A stretch of DNA of 64,000 nt from Streptomyces sp. SirexAA-E (GTDB lineage: Bacteria > Actinomycetota > Actinomycetes > Streptomycetales > Streptomycetaceae). Positions within the stretch are counted from its first letter, which is position 1. The number at the start of each line of letters is the position of its first letter. The position numbers were made by a program, and so were the translations under genes. Where the stretch lies: contig NC_015953.1 of assembly GCF_000177195.2 (NCBI RefSeq), positions 6,448,001-6,512,000 of the forward strand, given 5' to 3'. The notes under the pieces are model-generated. The model ran no database searches. It was not told the DNA's origin and was given only the letters and a program-made list of their open reading frames with translations. Shown piece after piece: positions 33,856 through 42,640 of the stretch.

Positions 33856-34160
33856 GCCCACGAGGTTAGTTGTCCCTTCGGCGAAGCGTGATCGATTCCG
33901 CCGGACGGCTCCGCGGCGACCCGCGACGCGCCGAACGCCCGGCACCCGGCGCCGGTCAAGGGGGCCGGCCTCGACCGGTGTGGGCGGGGGAACTCGCTGA
34001 GGTCCCGTGAGCCCCGCGCCCCGAACCGCGACCGCTGTCGGGCGGTTGTCGGTGGTGGCGGGTGATCTGTCGGTGGTCTGTCGACGGCCGCCCGGACAGT
34101 GGATCTGCCGGCGTCGGCCCTCGACCGCGCCGGCGGCCCGTCCTCGGAAAGGAAGCACCC
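33856..34160. other. 305-bp divergent intergenic region with phased repeats
   Basis: This lies between the VOC and flavin monooxygenase genes. It holds the VOC -10 box, the TGTCGG direct repeats at 34036-34087 and the GAAAGGAAG ribosome binding site. No gene is seen. Confidence 0.5.
34036..34087 (+). repeat. Helically phased TGTCGG direct repeats
   Basis: TGTCGG or TGTCGA begins at 34036, 34047, 34068 and 34079, spacings of 11, 21 and 11 bp, with the middle 34058 position degenerate. The 10-bp core TGTCGGTGGT is exact at 34047 and 34068. Such 11-bp phased direct repeats are typical of sites for OmpR/SARP-type winged-helix activators. Confidence 0.5.
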
Positions 34161-35291
34161 ATGACCACCGACGTCACGATCATCGGCGCCGGGCTCGGCG
34201 GCCTCACGCTCGCCCGCGTCCTGCACCTCCACGGCATACCGGCCACGGTCTACGAGGCGGAGTCCTCACCGGCCGCACGCTCGCAGGGCGGCATGCTCGA
34301 CATCCACGACCACAACGGGGAAATCGCTCTCGCGACGGCCGGACTGACGGACGAGTTCCGTGGCCTCGTGCTCGAAGGGCGCCAGGCGATGCGGCTCCTC
34401 GACCCGGACGGGACCGTCCTGTTCGACAAGGCGGACGACGGCACGGGCGGGCGTCCCGAGGTGCAACGCGGCGAGCTGCGACAGGTCCTGCTCGACTCGC
34501 TCCCGGCGGGCACCGTCCGGTGGGGCCACAAGGTCAGCGGCGTCCGCGCCCTGGGAGAGGGCCGCCACGAAGTGACGTTCGCCGACGGCGGCACCGTCGC
34601 CGTGAGCCTGCTGGTCGGTGCGGACGGCGCGTGGTCACGGGTCCGGCCGCTGCTGTCCGCCGTCGCACCCGAATACACCGGCAAGTCGGTCGTCGAGACC
34701 TATCTGTTCGACTCCGGCACCCGGCACCCGGCCGCCGCGAAGGCGGTCGGCGGCGGGTCGATGATCGTGCACACACCGGGCCGGGAGATCTTCGCCCACC
34801 GGGAGAAGGGCGACACCCTGCACGCCTACGTGGGGCTGTCCGAACCGCAGGACTGGTTCACCGCCGTCGACTTCGCCGACGCCGCCGCGGCCACCGCCCG
34901 GATCGCCCAGGAGTTCGACGGCTGGGCCCCCGAACTCACCGCGCTGATCACCGACAGTGATGTCGCGCCGGTCCTGCGCCCCCTCCACGCCCTGCCCGCC
35001 GGGCATCGGTGGGACCGGGTGCCGGGGGTGACCCTGCTCGGCGACGCCGCCCACCTCTCGGCACCGAACGGCGAAGGCGCCAACCTGGCCATGCTCGACG
35101 GCGCAGAACTCGGCGAGCTCATCGCCACGCACCCCGACGACATCGAGGCCGCGCTCACCGCGTACGAGGAGACCATGTTCCCCCGCGGCGCCGAGGCCGC
35201 GGCCTTCGGGAAGCCCGACGCACACGGGGACGGCCACGACGACACGCCGCACAGCCTGATCGCCGCGTTCGCCGGGCCCGAGCAGCCGTGA
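34161..35291 (+). CDS. FAD-dependent monooxygenase, TetX-like
   Basis: A 376-residue class A flavoprotein monooxygenase. FAD binding is shown by VTIIGAGLGGLTLARVL, the middle SLLVGADGAWSRVR (DG motif) and LLGDAAHLSAPNGEGANLAM (GD motif). The overall pattern (QGGMLDIHDHNGEIAL) fits the TetX/tetracycline-destructase-like group, which hydroxylates aromatic polyketides; most members have unknown substrates. GAAAGGAAG supports ATG 34161. Phased repeats lie about 75 bp upstream. Confidence 0.88.
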   Translation: MTTDVTIIGAGLGGLTLARVLHLHGIPATVYEAESSPAARSQGGMLDIHDHNGEIALATAGLTDEFRGLVLEGRQAMRLLDPDGTVLFDKADDGTGGRPEVQRGELRQVLLDSLPAGTVRWGHKVSGVRALGEGRHEVTFADGGTVAVSLLVGADGAWSRVRPLLSAVAPEYTGKSVVETYLFDSGTRHPAAAKAVGGGSMIVHTPGREIFAHREKGDTLHAYVGLSEPQDWFTAVDFADAAAATARIAQEFDGWAPELTALITDSDVAPVLRPLHALPAGHRWDRVPGVTLLGDAAHLSAPNGEGANLAMLDGAELGELIATHPDDIEAALTAYEETMFPRGAEAAAFGKPDAHGDGHDDTPHSLIAAFAGPEQP

Positions 35292-35292
35292 C

Positions 35293-35336
35293 AGGGCGGG
35301 CGCCCCGGGTCCTCGCCGGCGTGAAGGAGCCGGGCC
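35293..35336. terminator. Weak bidirectional hairpin
   Basis: GGGCGGGCGCCCCGG near 35294 pairs imperfectly with CCGGGCCCCGCCC near 35336 between the convergent monooxygenase and methyltransferase genes. Confidence 0.4.
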
Positions 35337-35343
35337 CCGCCCG

Positions 35344-36150
35344 TCAGGCCCGGCAGAGCAGCTCGCCGTGCGGAACCATGAACCACGCGTCGGGCTCCCC
35401 GCCCCACGCCCGCCAGGCGTCCGCGATCTCCGCCAGCTGCCCGGCCGTCGCGTGCCCGCCCTCCACCGCGCGCTCCGCGTACGCCGAAGCCGTCGTACGG
35501 TCCGCCCACAGGCCGCTCCACCAGGCCCGGTCCTTCCCTGCGTAGCACCAGGAGCCCGCGCCGGGGGTGATGTCCGTGAAGCCCGCCCGCCGCGCCCAGG
35601 AAAGCAGCCTGCGGCCGGCGTCCGGCTCGCCGCCGTTGGCGCGGGCGACCCGGTGGTACAGATCCAGCCAGTCGGTCATGCCCGGCACCTCGGGGTACCA
35701 GGCCATCGCGGCGTAGTCGCTGTCGCGCGCCGCGACGACACCGCCCGGCCGGCACACCCGCCGCATCTCCCGCAGGGCCTGGACCGGATCGCCCACGTGC
35801 TGGAGCACCTGGTGGGCGTGGACCACGTCGAAGGTGTCGTCGGGGAAGTCCAGGGCGTGGACATCGGCGACGGCGAACTCGACGTTGTCCAGGCCCCGTT
35901 CCTCTGCCACCTCGGCCGCCTGGCCGAGGACGTCACCGCTGCTGTCGACGCCGGTCACCCGTCCCGGTGCGACCAGCGCGGCGAGGTCGGCCGTGATGGT
36001 GCCCGGACCGCAGCCGACGTCCAGCACCCTCTGGCCGGGGCGGAGTTCGGCCAGGAGGTAGGCCGCGGAGTTGGCGGCGGTGCGCCAGCGGTGCGAGCGC
36101 AGCACCGACTCGTGGTGACCGTGGGTGTAGACGGCGGTTTCCTCCGGCAT
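35344..36150 (-). CDS. SAM-dependent methyltransferase (UbiE-like)
   Basis: A 268-residue class I methyltransferase. Motif I is VLDVGCGPGTITADLA, followed by VTGVDSSGDVL and DTFDVVHAHQVLQHVGDPVQAL, then MRRVCRPGGVVAARD. The group is annotated as UbiE/COQ5-like, but the substrate is unknown and the nearby genes give no strong clue. ATG 36150 is used (GAGAGGA upstream, spacing 11 nt); an in-frame upstream extension lacks homology. Confidence 0.85.
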   Translation of the reverse strand: MPEETAVYTHGHHESVLRSHRWRTAANSAAYLLAELRPGQRVLDVGCGPGTITADLAALVAPGRVTGVDSSGDVLGQAAEVAEERGLDNVEFAVADVHALDFPDDTFDVVHAHQVLQHVGDPVQALREMRRVCRPGGVVAARDSDYAAMAWYPEVPGMTDWLDLYHRVARANGGEPDAGRRLLSWARRAGFTDITPGAGSWCYAGKDRAWWSGLWADRTTASAYAERAVEGGHATAGQLAEIADAWRAWGGEPDAWFMVPHGELLCRA

Positions 36151-36257
36151 GGCCGTACGTCCTCTCTCGGAACGCGTGCGTGTGAGCGGTTGGTGGTCCG
36201 GCCACCGTACGCGCCCACTCCGCATTCTGAGATAGGCGTCTCACCATACGAGCGGCA

Positions 36258-37754
36258 TCAGACCGGCCTCGGGCAGTAGACGCTCAGTGCCTCCGGCACC
36301 TTGTCGATCTGCAACTCCGTCCCGGAATGCGCGACTTCGCCGTCGTAGGCGTAAGGGGTCCCTTCCGCGAGGCCGGAGACGCGGACCTGGCGCCGCCGTA
36401 CCGCCGCGTGGACGGGGGAGCGGGTCAGCGGTCCGGCGACCGCCGCCGCGAGCAGTCGGAGCCCCGGTGTACGGCCGCCGTGCACCACGCGTACGTCCAG
36501 CAGGCCGTCCGCGAGGTTGTGGCGGCGGCCCGGCGCGGGCCCCACCCGCTGGAACATGCCGTTGCCCACGAAGAGCAGCCACAACGGCCGCCTCCTGCCC
36601 TGGAGTTCGGCCGTCAGCGGGCGCTCGCCGCGCAGCGCCTCGTACGCCGCCAGGACGCCGGCCGGCCAGCCGCCGATCCGCGGCGCCCAGCGCTCCCGGG
36701 TCCGCACCAGCTCCGGATACACCCCCAGGCTGAACGCGTTGAGGAAGTAGCCGTCCGGCCCCGACGGCCCGTCCGGGCCGGGCCGGAACCGCCCCAGGTC
36801 GACCCGGACCGCGTCGCCCGCGGTGAGCGCCATGACCGTGTCGTGCACCGCCTCGATGCCCAGGTCGTACGCGAAGTGGTTGAGGGTGCCCCCGGGGAAC
36901 ACCGCGAGCGGGACCCCGTGCGTCGCCGCGACCGAGGCCGCCAGGTTGACCGTGCCGTCCCCTCCGCAGATCCCCAGTGCCGTGCCGCGCTCGGCGGCTT
37001 CCGCCAGGCAGCCGGCGAGGTCGGAGGGCGCGCACTCCATGACCGTGGCGAGCGGCAGCGCGTCACGGACGAGTCCCGCGGTGGCGGTCGCGGTCCCGGA
37101 CGCCCGGTTGACGACCACCACGAGCCCCTCCCCGGCGGGCAGCGCGGGTGCCTGGGCGGGGGGTCTGCCCGGTGCTGGCAGCTGCCCACGGGTCGGGACG
37201 ACACCCCGCAGAGCGAACGCCGCCCCTATGCCGAGCGCCGCACCGGCCAGGACGTCGCTGGGGTAGTGGACCCCGGTGTACACCCGTGACGCGGCCACGG
37301 CCGCCGCCACCGGCGCGACGACCGCGCCCCAGCCCTTCGACTCCAGGGCGACCCCGGTCGCGAACGCCGCCGCCGACGCGGAGTGCCCGGACGGGAAGGA
37401 CGTGGTGAACGGCTGCCGCTTCAACCGCCGTATCACCGGCACCAGATCCAGTATCGGGCGCTCCCTGCGCACCGCCTTCTTGGCCACGGTGTTGATCGCC
37501 GCCGACGCCAGCGCCAGCGAGGCCACTCCCCGCAGCGCGGCCCTCCGGGACCGGGCGCTGGTGCCCAGCGCCGCCATGCCCGCCGCCGCGCCGAACCACA
37601 GCACGCCGTGGTTCGCGCTGCGGCTCAGCCGGGGCAGGACGCGCTCGGCGCCCGGCCAGTGCCGTTCCGCCACGGTCTGGAACGCGGCGAGGTCGTACCG
37701 GTGGAGCCGGGCCTGCCAGGACCCGGCCGAAGGGAGTGGGTTCGAAGTCGACAT
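36258..37754 (-). CDS. Fused PAP2 phosphatase and diacylglycerol-kinase-family protein
   Basis: A 498-residue fusion. Residues 30-205 are a membrane PAP2 phosphatase with the three signature motifs KKAVRRERP, PSGHSASAAAF and RVYTGVHYPSDVLAG. Residues 215-495 are a diacylglycerol/lipid kinase catalytic domain with VVVNRASG, GICGGDGTVN, FPGGTLNHFAYDLG and VGNGMFQRVG. The two halves carry opposing activities, lipid phosphate removal and lipid phosphorylation, and the fusion is common in actinomycetes; it may make phosphatidic acid-type or isoprenoid phosphates interchangeable. ATG 37754 follows GGCAGGG. Confidence 0.9.
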   Translation of the reverse strand: MSTSNPLPSAGSWQARLHRYDLAAFQTVAERHWPGAERVLPRLSRSANHGVLWFGAAAGMAALGTSARSRRAALRGVASLALASAAINTVAKKAVRRERPILDLVPVIRRLKRQPFTTSFPSGHSASAAAFATGVALESKGWGAVVAPVAAAVAASRVYTGVHYPSDVLAGAALGIGAAFALRGVVPTRGQLPAPGRPPAQAPALPAGEGLVVVVNRASGTATATAGLVRDALPLATVMECAPSDLAGCLAEAAERGTALGICGGDGTVNLAASVAATHGVPLAVFPGGTLNHFAYDLGIEAVHDTVMALTAGDAVRVDLGRFRPGPDGPSGPDGYFLNAFSLGVYPELVRTRERWAPRIGGWPAGVLAAYEALRGERPLTAELQGRRRPLWLLFVGNGMFQRVGPAPGRRHNLADGLLDVRVVHGGRTPGLRLLAAAVAGPLTRSPVHAAVRRRQVRVSGLAEGTPYAYDGEVAHSGTELQIDKVPEALSVYCPRPV

Positions 37755-37885
37755 GGCACAGCGAATACCCTGCCGACGGGCCGCGAACCAGGAGGCGCGC
37801 ACACCCCGATCGGCCGGAAACCCGAAGAGTGACGGCATATGCGGTGGATTGCCCCTATGTCTGATCGCGGGCCGGGTCAGGAGCG

Positions 37886-37915
37886 TTGCCCGGACAAGTG
37901 GCATGCCATTAGCCT
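37886..37915 (+). promoter_or_regulatory. iclR promoter with internal palindrome
   Basis: TTGCCC (37886-37891), 18 bp, TAGCCT (37910-37915). The spacer contains the perfect 10-bp palindrome TGGCATGCCA (37899-37908), a candidate IclR autoregulatory site. Confidence 0.55.
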
Positions 37916-37955
37916 GCGTTCGTGATTCCGGTCATTGGCCGGAGGGTCGAACAGA

Positions 37956-38744
37956 ATGGGGTGGGTGATCATGGGGCGACTCGTCCCCGCGGTGACCAGG
38001 GCGCTGGACGTACTCGAGCTCTTCCTGCAGAGCGACGGCACCCTGTCCGCCCCCGAGGTCACCCGCAGACTCCAGCTGCCGCGGACCACGGTCCACGAGC
38101 TGCTCACCACACTCGCCGCGCGTTCCTACCTGGTCACGGTCCCCGGGCAGCCCGGCCGCTACCGGCTCGGGGTGCGCACCTACCAGCTCGGCAGCCGGTA
38201 CGCGGAACAGCTCGACCTGGCCGCGGAGGGCCAGCAGGTGGCCCGTGAGGTCGCCGAGACCTGCGGCGAGACGGTCCATGTGGCGATCCTGGAGGACACC
38301 GAGGTCATCTACATCGCGAAGGTCGACTCCACCCACGCCGTCCGGATGGTCTCCGCCGCCGGGCGCAAGCTGCCCGCCCACTGCACATCCGTCGGCAAGC
38401 TGCTGCTGGCCGCGCTGCCCGAGGCGGAGCTCGACGCCCGGCTCGACGGGCGCGAACTCGTCGCGATGACCGACAACAGCATCACCGACGCGGCGGACCT
38501 GCGGGCCGCGCTCGCCGCCGTACGCAAGCGGGGCGTCGCCGTCGAGCACCGGGAGTCCAACCCGGACGTGAGCTGCGTCGCCGCGCCGGTGCGCGACCGC
38601 TCCGGGCGGGTCGTCGCCGCGCTCTCCATCTCGGTGCCGATGATCCGCTGGAGCGAGGAGCGCGAGGAGGAGCTGGCCCGGCTCGCCGCGAGCGGCGCCG
38701 ACGCCCTGTCCGGCCGGCTCGGACACCACCGGGGGCAGGCGTGA
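37956..38744 (+). CDS. IclR family regulator
   Basis: A 262-residue IclR protein: N-terminal winged helix (VTRALDVLELFLQSDGTLSA, LPRTTVHELLTTLAARSYL) and a GAF-like effector domain ending with GRVVAALSISVPMIRW. ATG 37956 is chosen for GGAGGG (37941-37946) at 9 nt. It overlaps the lactonase gene by 4 bp; IclR regulators next to SMP-30 lactonases usually control sugar-acid or aromatic catabolism. Confidence 0.9.
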   Translation: MGWVIMGRLVPAVTRALDVLELFLQSDGTLSAPEVTRRLQLPRTTVHELLTTLAARSYLVTVPGQPGRYRLGVRTYQLGSRYAEQLDLAAEGQQVAREVAETCGETVHVAILEDTEVIYIAKVDSTHAVRMVSAAGRKLPAHCTSVGKLLLAALPEAELDARLDGRELVAMTDNSITDAADLRAALAAVRKRGVAVEHRESNPDVSCVAAPVRDRSGRVVAALSISVPMIRWSEEREEELARLAASGADALSGRLGHHRGQA

Positions 38745-39589
38745 GCCCGTCCTGGGACATAGCCGTCCGGGAGCGGGCGGAGCTCGGCGAGGGCCCCACC
38801 TGGGACCCGGTGACGGGCAGGCTGATCTGGGTCGACATCCTCTCGGCCCGCGTCCACACCTACGACCCCTCGACCGGCCGCCGTACGGTCATGGCGACCG
38901 GACAGCACGTCGGCGCGGCGAAACCCCGGGCGGGAGGCGGCCTGGTGGTCAACCTGCGGGACGGCGTCGGCCTCTACGCCGCCGACGGAGCCTTCTCCTG
39001 GCTGGTGACCGACCCCGTGCCCGGGCGGCGGGGCAACGACGCGGCCGTGGCGCCGGACGGGGCGCTCTGGGCGGGCACCATGCGCTACGACGAGGCGGCC
39101 GGAGGGGGCACGCTGTCCCGTGTGGCGCCGGACGGAACGGTGGCGCGCATGCCCGCCGCGGTGACCGTCAGCAACGGCACCGGGTGGAGCCCGGACGGCC
39201 GCCTCATGTACTACGTCGACACCCCGACCCGGCGGATCGACGTGTTCGACGTCGAGGGCGCCCGGATACACGGCCGCCGCCCCTTCGTCACCGTCCCGCC
39301 CGGCCAGGGGTGGCCCGACGGGCTGACGGTGGACGCCGAGGGCTGTGTCTGGGTCGCCTTCTGGGAGGGCGCGGCGGTACGGCGCTACACCCCCGGTGGC
39401 CGCCAGGACCGGGTCGTGGAGCTGCCCGTCCGCAGGCCCACCGCCTGCGCCTTCGGCGGCCCCGGACTCCGTGACCTGTACATCTCCACGGCCCGGACCG
39501 GTCTCGCGTCCCCGCATCCGCTCTCCGGTTCGCTGCTGGTGCTGCCGGACGCGGGGCGGGGACTGCCCGGGACACCGTTCGCGGGATGA
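38741..39589 (+). CDS. SMP-30/gluconolactonase family protein
   Basis: A 282-residue six-bladed beta-propeller lactonase. The metal-site residues are visible: Glu in LGEGPTWDP, Asn in GRRGNDAAV, Asn in TVSNGTGWS and Asp in GWPDGLTVD. It would open a sugar lactone (gluconolactone-like) with Ca or Zn. GTG 38741 overlaps the iclR stop by 4 bp, so regulator and enzyme form a two-gene operon. No dehydrogenase or permease for the pathway is adjacent. Confidence 0.88.
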   Translation: MSPSWDIAVRERAELGEGPTWDPVTGRLIWVDILSARVHTYDPSTGRRTVMATGQHVGAAKPRAGGGLVVNLRDGVGLYAADGAFSWLVTDPVPGRRGNDAAVAPDGALWAGTMRYDEAAGGGTLSRVAPDGTVARMPAAVTVSNGTGWSPDGRLMYYVDTPTRRIDVFDVEGARIHGRRPFVTVPPGQGWPDGLTVDAEGCVWVAFWEGAAVRRYTPGGRQDRVVELPVRRPTACAFGGPGLRDLYISTARTGLASPHPLSGSLLVLPDAGRGLPGTPFAG

Positions 39590-39723
39590 CGCACCCCGGC
39601 CGGACCGTCGACCGCCCCGCCCCCCAGGAAGCAGTCGGCGCGGAGATCCGGCCGGTGCGCGGGCGCGGGCCGGGGAACCTCCGTATAAAGGCCACAGGGC
39701 GACGCGCGCGGAGGAGGTCCGGG

Positions 39724-40962
39724 ATGAACGGGAGCCGGCGGAAGCGGACCGACCCCGTCCGGCAGGACCGCGGCCCGGTCCGGTACGGGCCCCCGGCCCT
39801 GGATCCCGGGCTTCCCGCCCTGCCCGAGCTGGTCGGCGTCCTGGCGGCCTCGGCAGGCCGGACCCGGCCCGAACCGCCCGGCGGCGGAACCGCCCTCCGC
39901 GAGGCCGCCCGCGCCTACTGGCAGCGCCGGGGACTGCACGGCGGGTCCGAGGACGTCGTGGCCGCCCCGGGCGCCTCGCCCCTGCTGTTCGCGCTCATGG
40001 CCGCGTACGGGGGCGACGTGCTGATGCCGCGTCCCTGCCCGGCCGCCTGGATGCCCCAGGCCCGGCTGCTGGGGAGGCCCGCCTACCTGGTGCCGACCCC
40101 GGCCGAGTGCGGCGGCATCCCCGACCCGTACGCCCTGCTGGAGACCGTGCGCCGGGTGCGGGCCGAGGGCGGCAGGCCCCGGCTGCTGCTGATCTCCGTG
40201 GCGGACGACCCGACCGCCACCGTCGCCCCGCCTGAGCTGGTCCGGGAGGTCTGCGAGGCGGCGGTGGCGGAGGGGCTGCACGTCGTCAGCGACGAGACCT
40301 GGCGCGACACCGTGCACCGGCCGCACGACACGGTGCTGCTGAGCCCCGCCGAGATGTGCCCCGACGACGTCACCGTCCTCACCGACCTGGCCGGCGCCCT
40401 GACCCCCTCCGCCTGGCCGGTCGCCGTCGCGCGGTTCCCCGGCACCGGGCGCTCCGCCGCCCGCCGCGCCCGGGTGCTCGACGTGCTGACCGCCCTCGGC
40501 GCCCTGGTGGCCGAGCCCGTGGCCCGGGCCGCCGCCCACGCGCTGCGGGAGCCGTCGCCCGTCACCGACCGCGTCCGGCGAGCCGCGGCGATCCAGGCGC
40601 GGGTGGCCTCCGCCGCGCACCGCGCCGTCCTCACCTCCGGCGCGCTGGCCAGGCCCCCGCAGGCCGGCCGCCACCTCTACGCCGACCTAGGCCCGCTCCG
40701 GCCCCGGCTCGCCGCCCGGGGTGTCACGGACTCCATGGAGCTGGAGGAGTACCTGACGGACCGGCTCGGCGCCCCCGCCCCGGGCGGCCACCGGTTCGGC
40801 GACGAACTGGGCGCCCTGCGGGTGCGGCTGGGCACCGGGGCACTGCTCGGCTCAACCCCCGAGGAGCAGACCGAGTCCCTCACTGCGGTGGAGCCCCTGC
40901 GATTGCCCCATGTGGCACAAGCGCTGAGCATGTTCGCAGCAGCCCTCGAAGAACTCGGATGA
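39724..40962 (+). CDS. Aminotransferase-fold protein lacking the PLP lysine
   Basis: A 412-residue protein with the outline of class I/II aminotransferases: VVSDETWRD (pyridine-binding Asp region) and a C-terminal LRVRLGTGAL (carboxylate Arg). The segment where the PLP lysine should sit (normally SFSKxxxxxGWRxGY) reads TDLAGALTPSAWPVAVARF, with no lysine, and the NPxNPTG motif is VADDPTA. It is probably not a working PLP enzyme. GAGGAGG lies 8 nt before ATG 39724. A metallo-hydrolase gene follows after 13 nt and is likely co-transcribed. Function unknown. Confidence 0.75.
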   Translation: MNGSRRKRTDPVRQDRGPVRYGPPALDPGLPALPELVGVLAASAGRTRPEPPGGGTALREAARAYWQRRGLHGGSEDVVAAPGASPLLFALMAAYGGDVLMPRPCPAAWMPQARLLGRPAYLVPTPAECGGIPDPYALLETVRRVRAEGGRPRLLLISVADDPTATVAPPELVREVCEAAVAEGLHVVSDETWRDTVHRPHDTVLLSPAEMCPDDVTVLTDLAGALTPSAWPVAVARFPGTGRSAARRARVLDVLTALGALVAEPVARAAAHALREPSPVTDRVRRAAAIQARVASAAHRAVLTSGALARPPQAGRHLYADLGPLRPRLAARGVTDSMELEEYLTDRLGAPAPGGHRFGDELGALRVRLGTGALLGSTPEEQTESLTAVEPLRLPHVAQALSMFAAALEELG

Positions 40963-40975
40963 CGGGAGCCTCTCG

Positions 40976-41998
40976 ATGACGGAACAGACGGAGCGCTCCC
41001 GGCCCGGACCGGACCGGTCCGCGGACGGGCCGGTCCTCGGGTCGCGGCCCCTCGGCGAGGTCCGGAGCTGGCCCCGTGGTTTCGCCGACCGGCTCACCGC
41101 CCCCCTCCCGGGTGTCAGGGGCATGACTCGACTGGCCCGGGAGCGCGGTATGCGGCCCAATGCCGAAGGGCTCCGGGGCGTCCACCGGCTGCCCTACGCC
41201 CCCGAACCCCTGCCCGAGGTGACGGACGGTTCGCTCGCCGTCACCTGGGCCGGGCACGCCAGCTGGGTCGTGCGCATCGGCGGCCTGACCGTCCTGACCG
41301 ACCCGGTCTGGTCACGCCGCATCCTCGGCACCCCGGCCCGGGTCACCCCGGTCGGCGTCCGCTGGGAGGAACTGCCGAAGGTGGACGCGGTCGTCATCAG
41401 CCACAACCACTACGACCACCTGGACGCCCCCACCCTCCGCCGGCTGCCCCGGGACACCCCGCTGTTCGTCCCGGCGGGGCTCGGCCGCTGGTGCAGGCGG
41501 CGCCGGTTCACCTGCGTCACCGAACTCGACTGGTGGGAACGAGCCGAACTGGACGGGGTCCGCTTCGACTTCGTCCCCTCCCACCACTGGTCCAAGCGCA
41601 CCCTCACCGACACCTGCCGGTCCCTGTGGGGCGGCTGGATGCTCGACGACGGGCAGGGCCGACGCGTCTACTTCGCCGGGGACACCGGCTACGGGCACTG
41701 GTTCGAGGAGATCGGCCGCCGCTACCCGGGGATCGACCTGGCCCTGCTGCCCATCGGGGCGTACGAACCGCGCTGGTGGCTCTCGGACGTGCACACCGAC
41801 CCGGAAGAGGCCGTGCAGGCGTACGAGGACCTCGGGGCCCGCGCCATGGCCCCGATGCACTGGGCCACCTTCGTGCTGTCCGCCGAACCGGTGCTCGAAC
41901 CGCTCGCCCGGCTCCGGACCGCCTGGCAGCGGTCCGGACATCCGCGCGCCGACCTCTGGGACCTGCCGGTCGGCGGCTCCCGGGTCCTGGGGCACTGA
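40976..41998 (+). CDS. Metallo-beta-lactamase-fold hydrolase (NAPE-PLD/UlaG-like)
   Basis: A 340-residue COG2220-type hydrolase. WAGHASWVVRIGGLTVLTDPVW opens the fold, SHNHYDHLD is the metal motif, DFVPSHHWSKRT, YFAGDTGYG (bridging Asp) and PMHWATF supply the remaining ligands. The proportions resemble N-acyl-phosphatidylethanolamine phospholipase D-like proteins, suggesting a phosphodiester or lipid substrate; this is a family-level guess. It follows the lysine-less aminotransferase-like gene by 13 nt. Confidence 0.85.
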   Translation: MTEQTERSRPGPDRSADGPVLGSRPLGEVRSWPRGFADRLTAPLPGVRGMTRLARERGMRPNAEGLRGVHRLPYAPEPLPEVTDGSLAVTWAGHASWVVRIGGLTVLTDPVWSRRILGTPARVTPVGVRWEELPKVDAVVISHNHYDHLDAPTLRRLPRDTPLFVPAGLGRWCRRRRFTCVTELDWWERAELDGVRFDFVPSHHWSKRTLTDTCRSLWGGWMLDDGQGRRVYFAGDTGYGHWFEEIGRRYPGIDLALLPIGAYEPRWWLSDVHTDPEEAVQAYEDLGARAMAPMHWATFVLSAEPVLEPLARLRTAWQRSGHPRADLWDLPVGGSRVLGH

Positions 41999-42019
41999 GC
42001 GCCTCGGCCGCTCGCGCCT

Positions 42020-42640
42020 TCAGTGCGCCCAGCGTGTCCGCAGCCGGCGCCACACCGCGGGCGCCCCGCTGACCAGCACCGTCAGCACCACCGCTGCGAG
42101 CACCCCCTGCCACGGCTCCCGGAAGAGCGAGCCGCCGAGTATCCCGATCAGCTGGTACGTCGCCGCCCACGCCAGACACGCGGGTACGTCGCCCCGGGCG
42201 AACTGCCGCAGCGGCATCCGGCCGAGCAGGCAGGCCAGCATCACGGGGATCCGGCCCGCCGGCACCAGCCGGGAGAGCACCAGCACCGCCCCGCCGTGTT
42301 CGTCCAGCTTCTGCCGGGCCTGCTCCAGGCGCTCCGGCGCGGCCCGCCGGGTGATCGCGGCCAGCCACTTCGAGCCGTTCTTCGACCGCACCCCCCGCTG
42401 CCCCAGCCAGTACAGGCATATGTCCCCGAGGAACGCGGCGGCGGACGCCGCGGCGAAGACGTAGAGCAGCGCGAACGGGGACGTCTGGTGGAACGCCACC
42501 ACGGCCGCCGAGCTCACCAGGGCCCCCGTCGGCACCACCGGGACCAGCGATCCCAGCGCCACCAGCGTGAACAGGGTCGGATAACCGACCGCCTGCTGGG
42601 TGGACTCCGTGGGCAGCTGCCGCAGCACCTCCTGGATCAC
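42020..42640 (-). CDS. DedA family membrane protein
   Basis: A 206-residue polytopic protein with the DedA/SNARE-associated domain (LGDICLYWLGQRGV, FLSR-type LVLSRLVPAGRIPVMLACLLGRMPLRQF). DedA proteins translocate lipids such as undecaprenyl phosphate or phosphatidylethanolamine, a role established for some members only. GTG 42640 overlaps the upstream hydrolase stop by 4 bp, so the two are co-translated; it is convergent with the other hydrolase gene, leaving 21 bp. Confidence 0.85.
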   Translation of the reverse strand: MIQEVLRQLPTESTQQAVGYPTLFTLVALGSLVPVVPTGALVSSAAVVAFHQTSPFALLYVFAAASAAAFLGDICLYWLGQRGVRSKNGSKWLAAITRRAAPERLEQARQKLDEHGGAVLVLSRLVPAGRIPVMLACLLGRMPLRQFARGDVPACLAWAATYQLIGILGGSLFREPWQGVLAAVVLTVLVSGAPAVWRRLRTRWAH

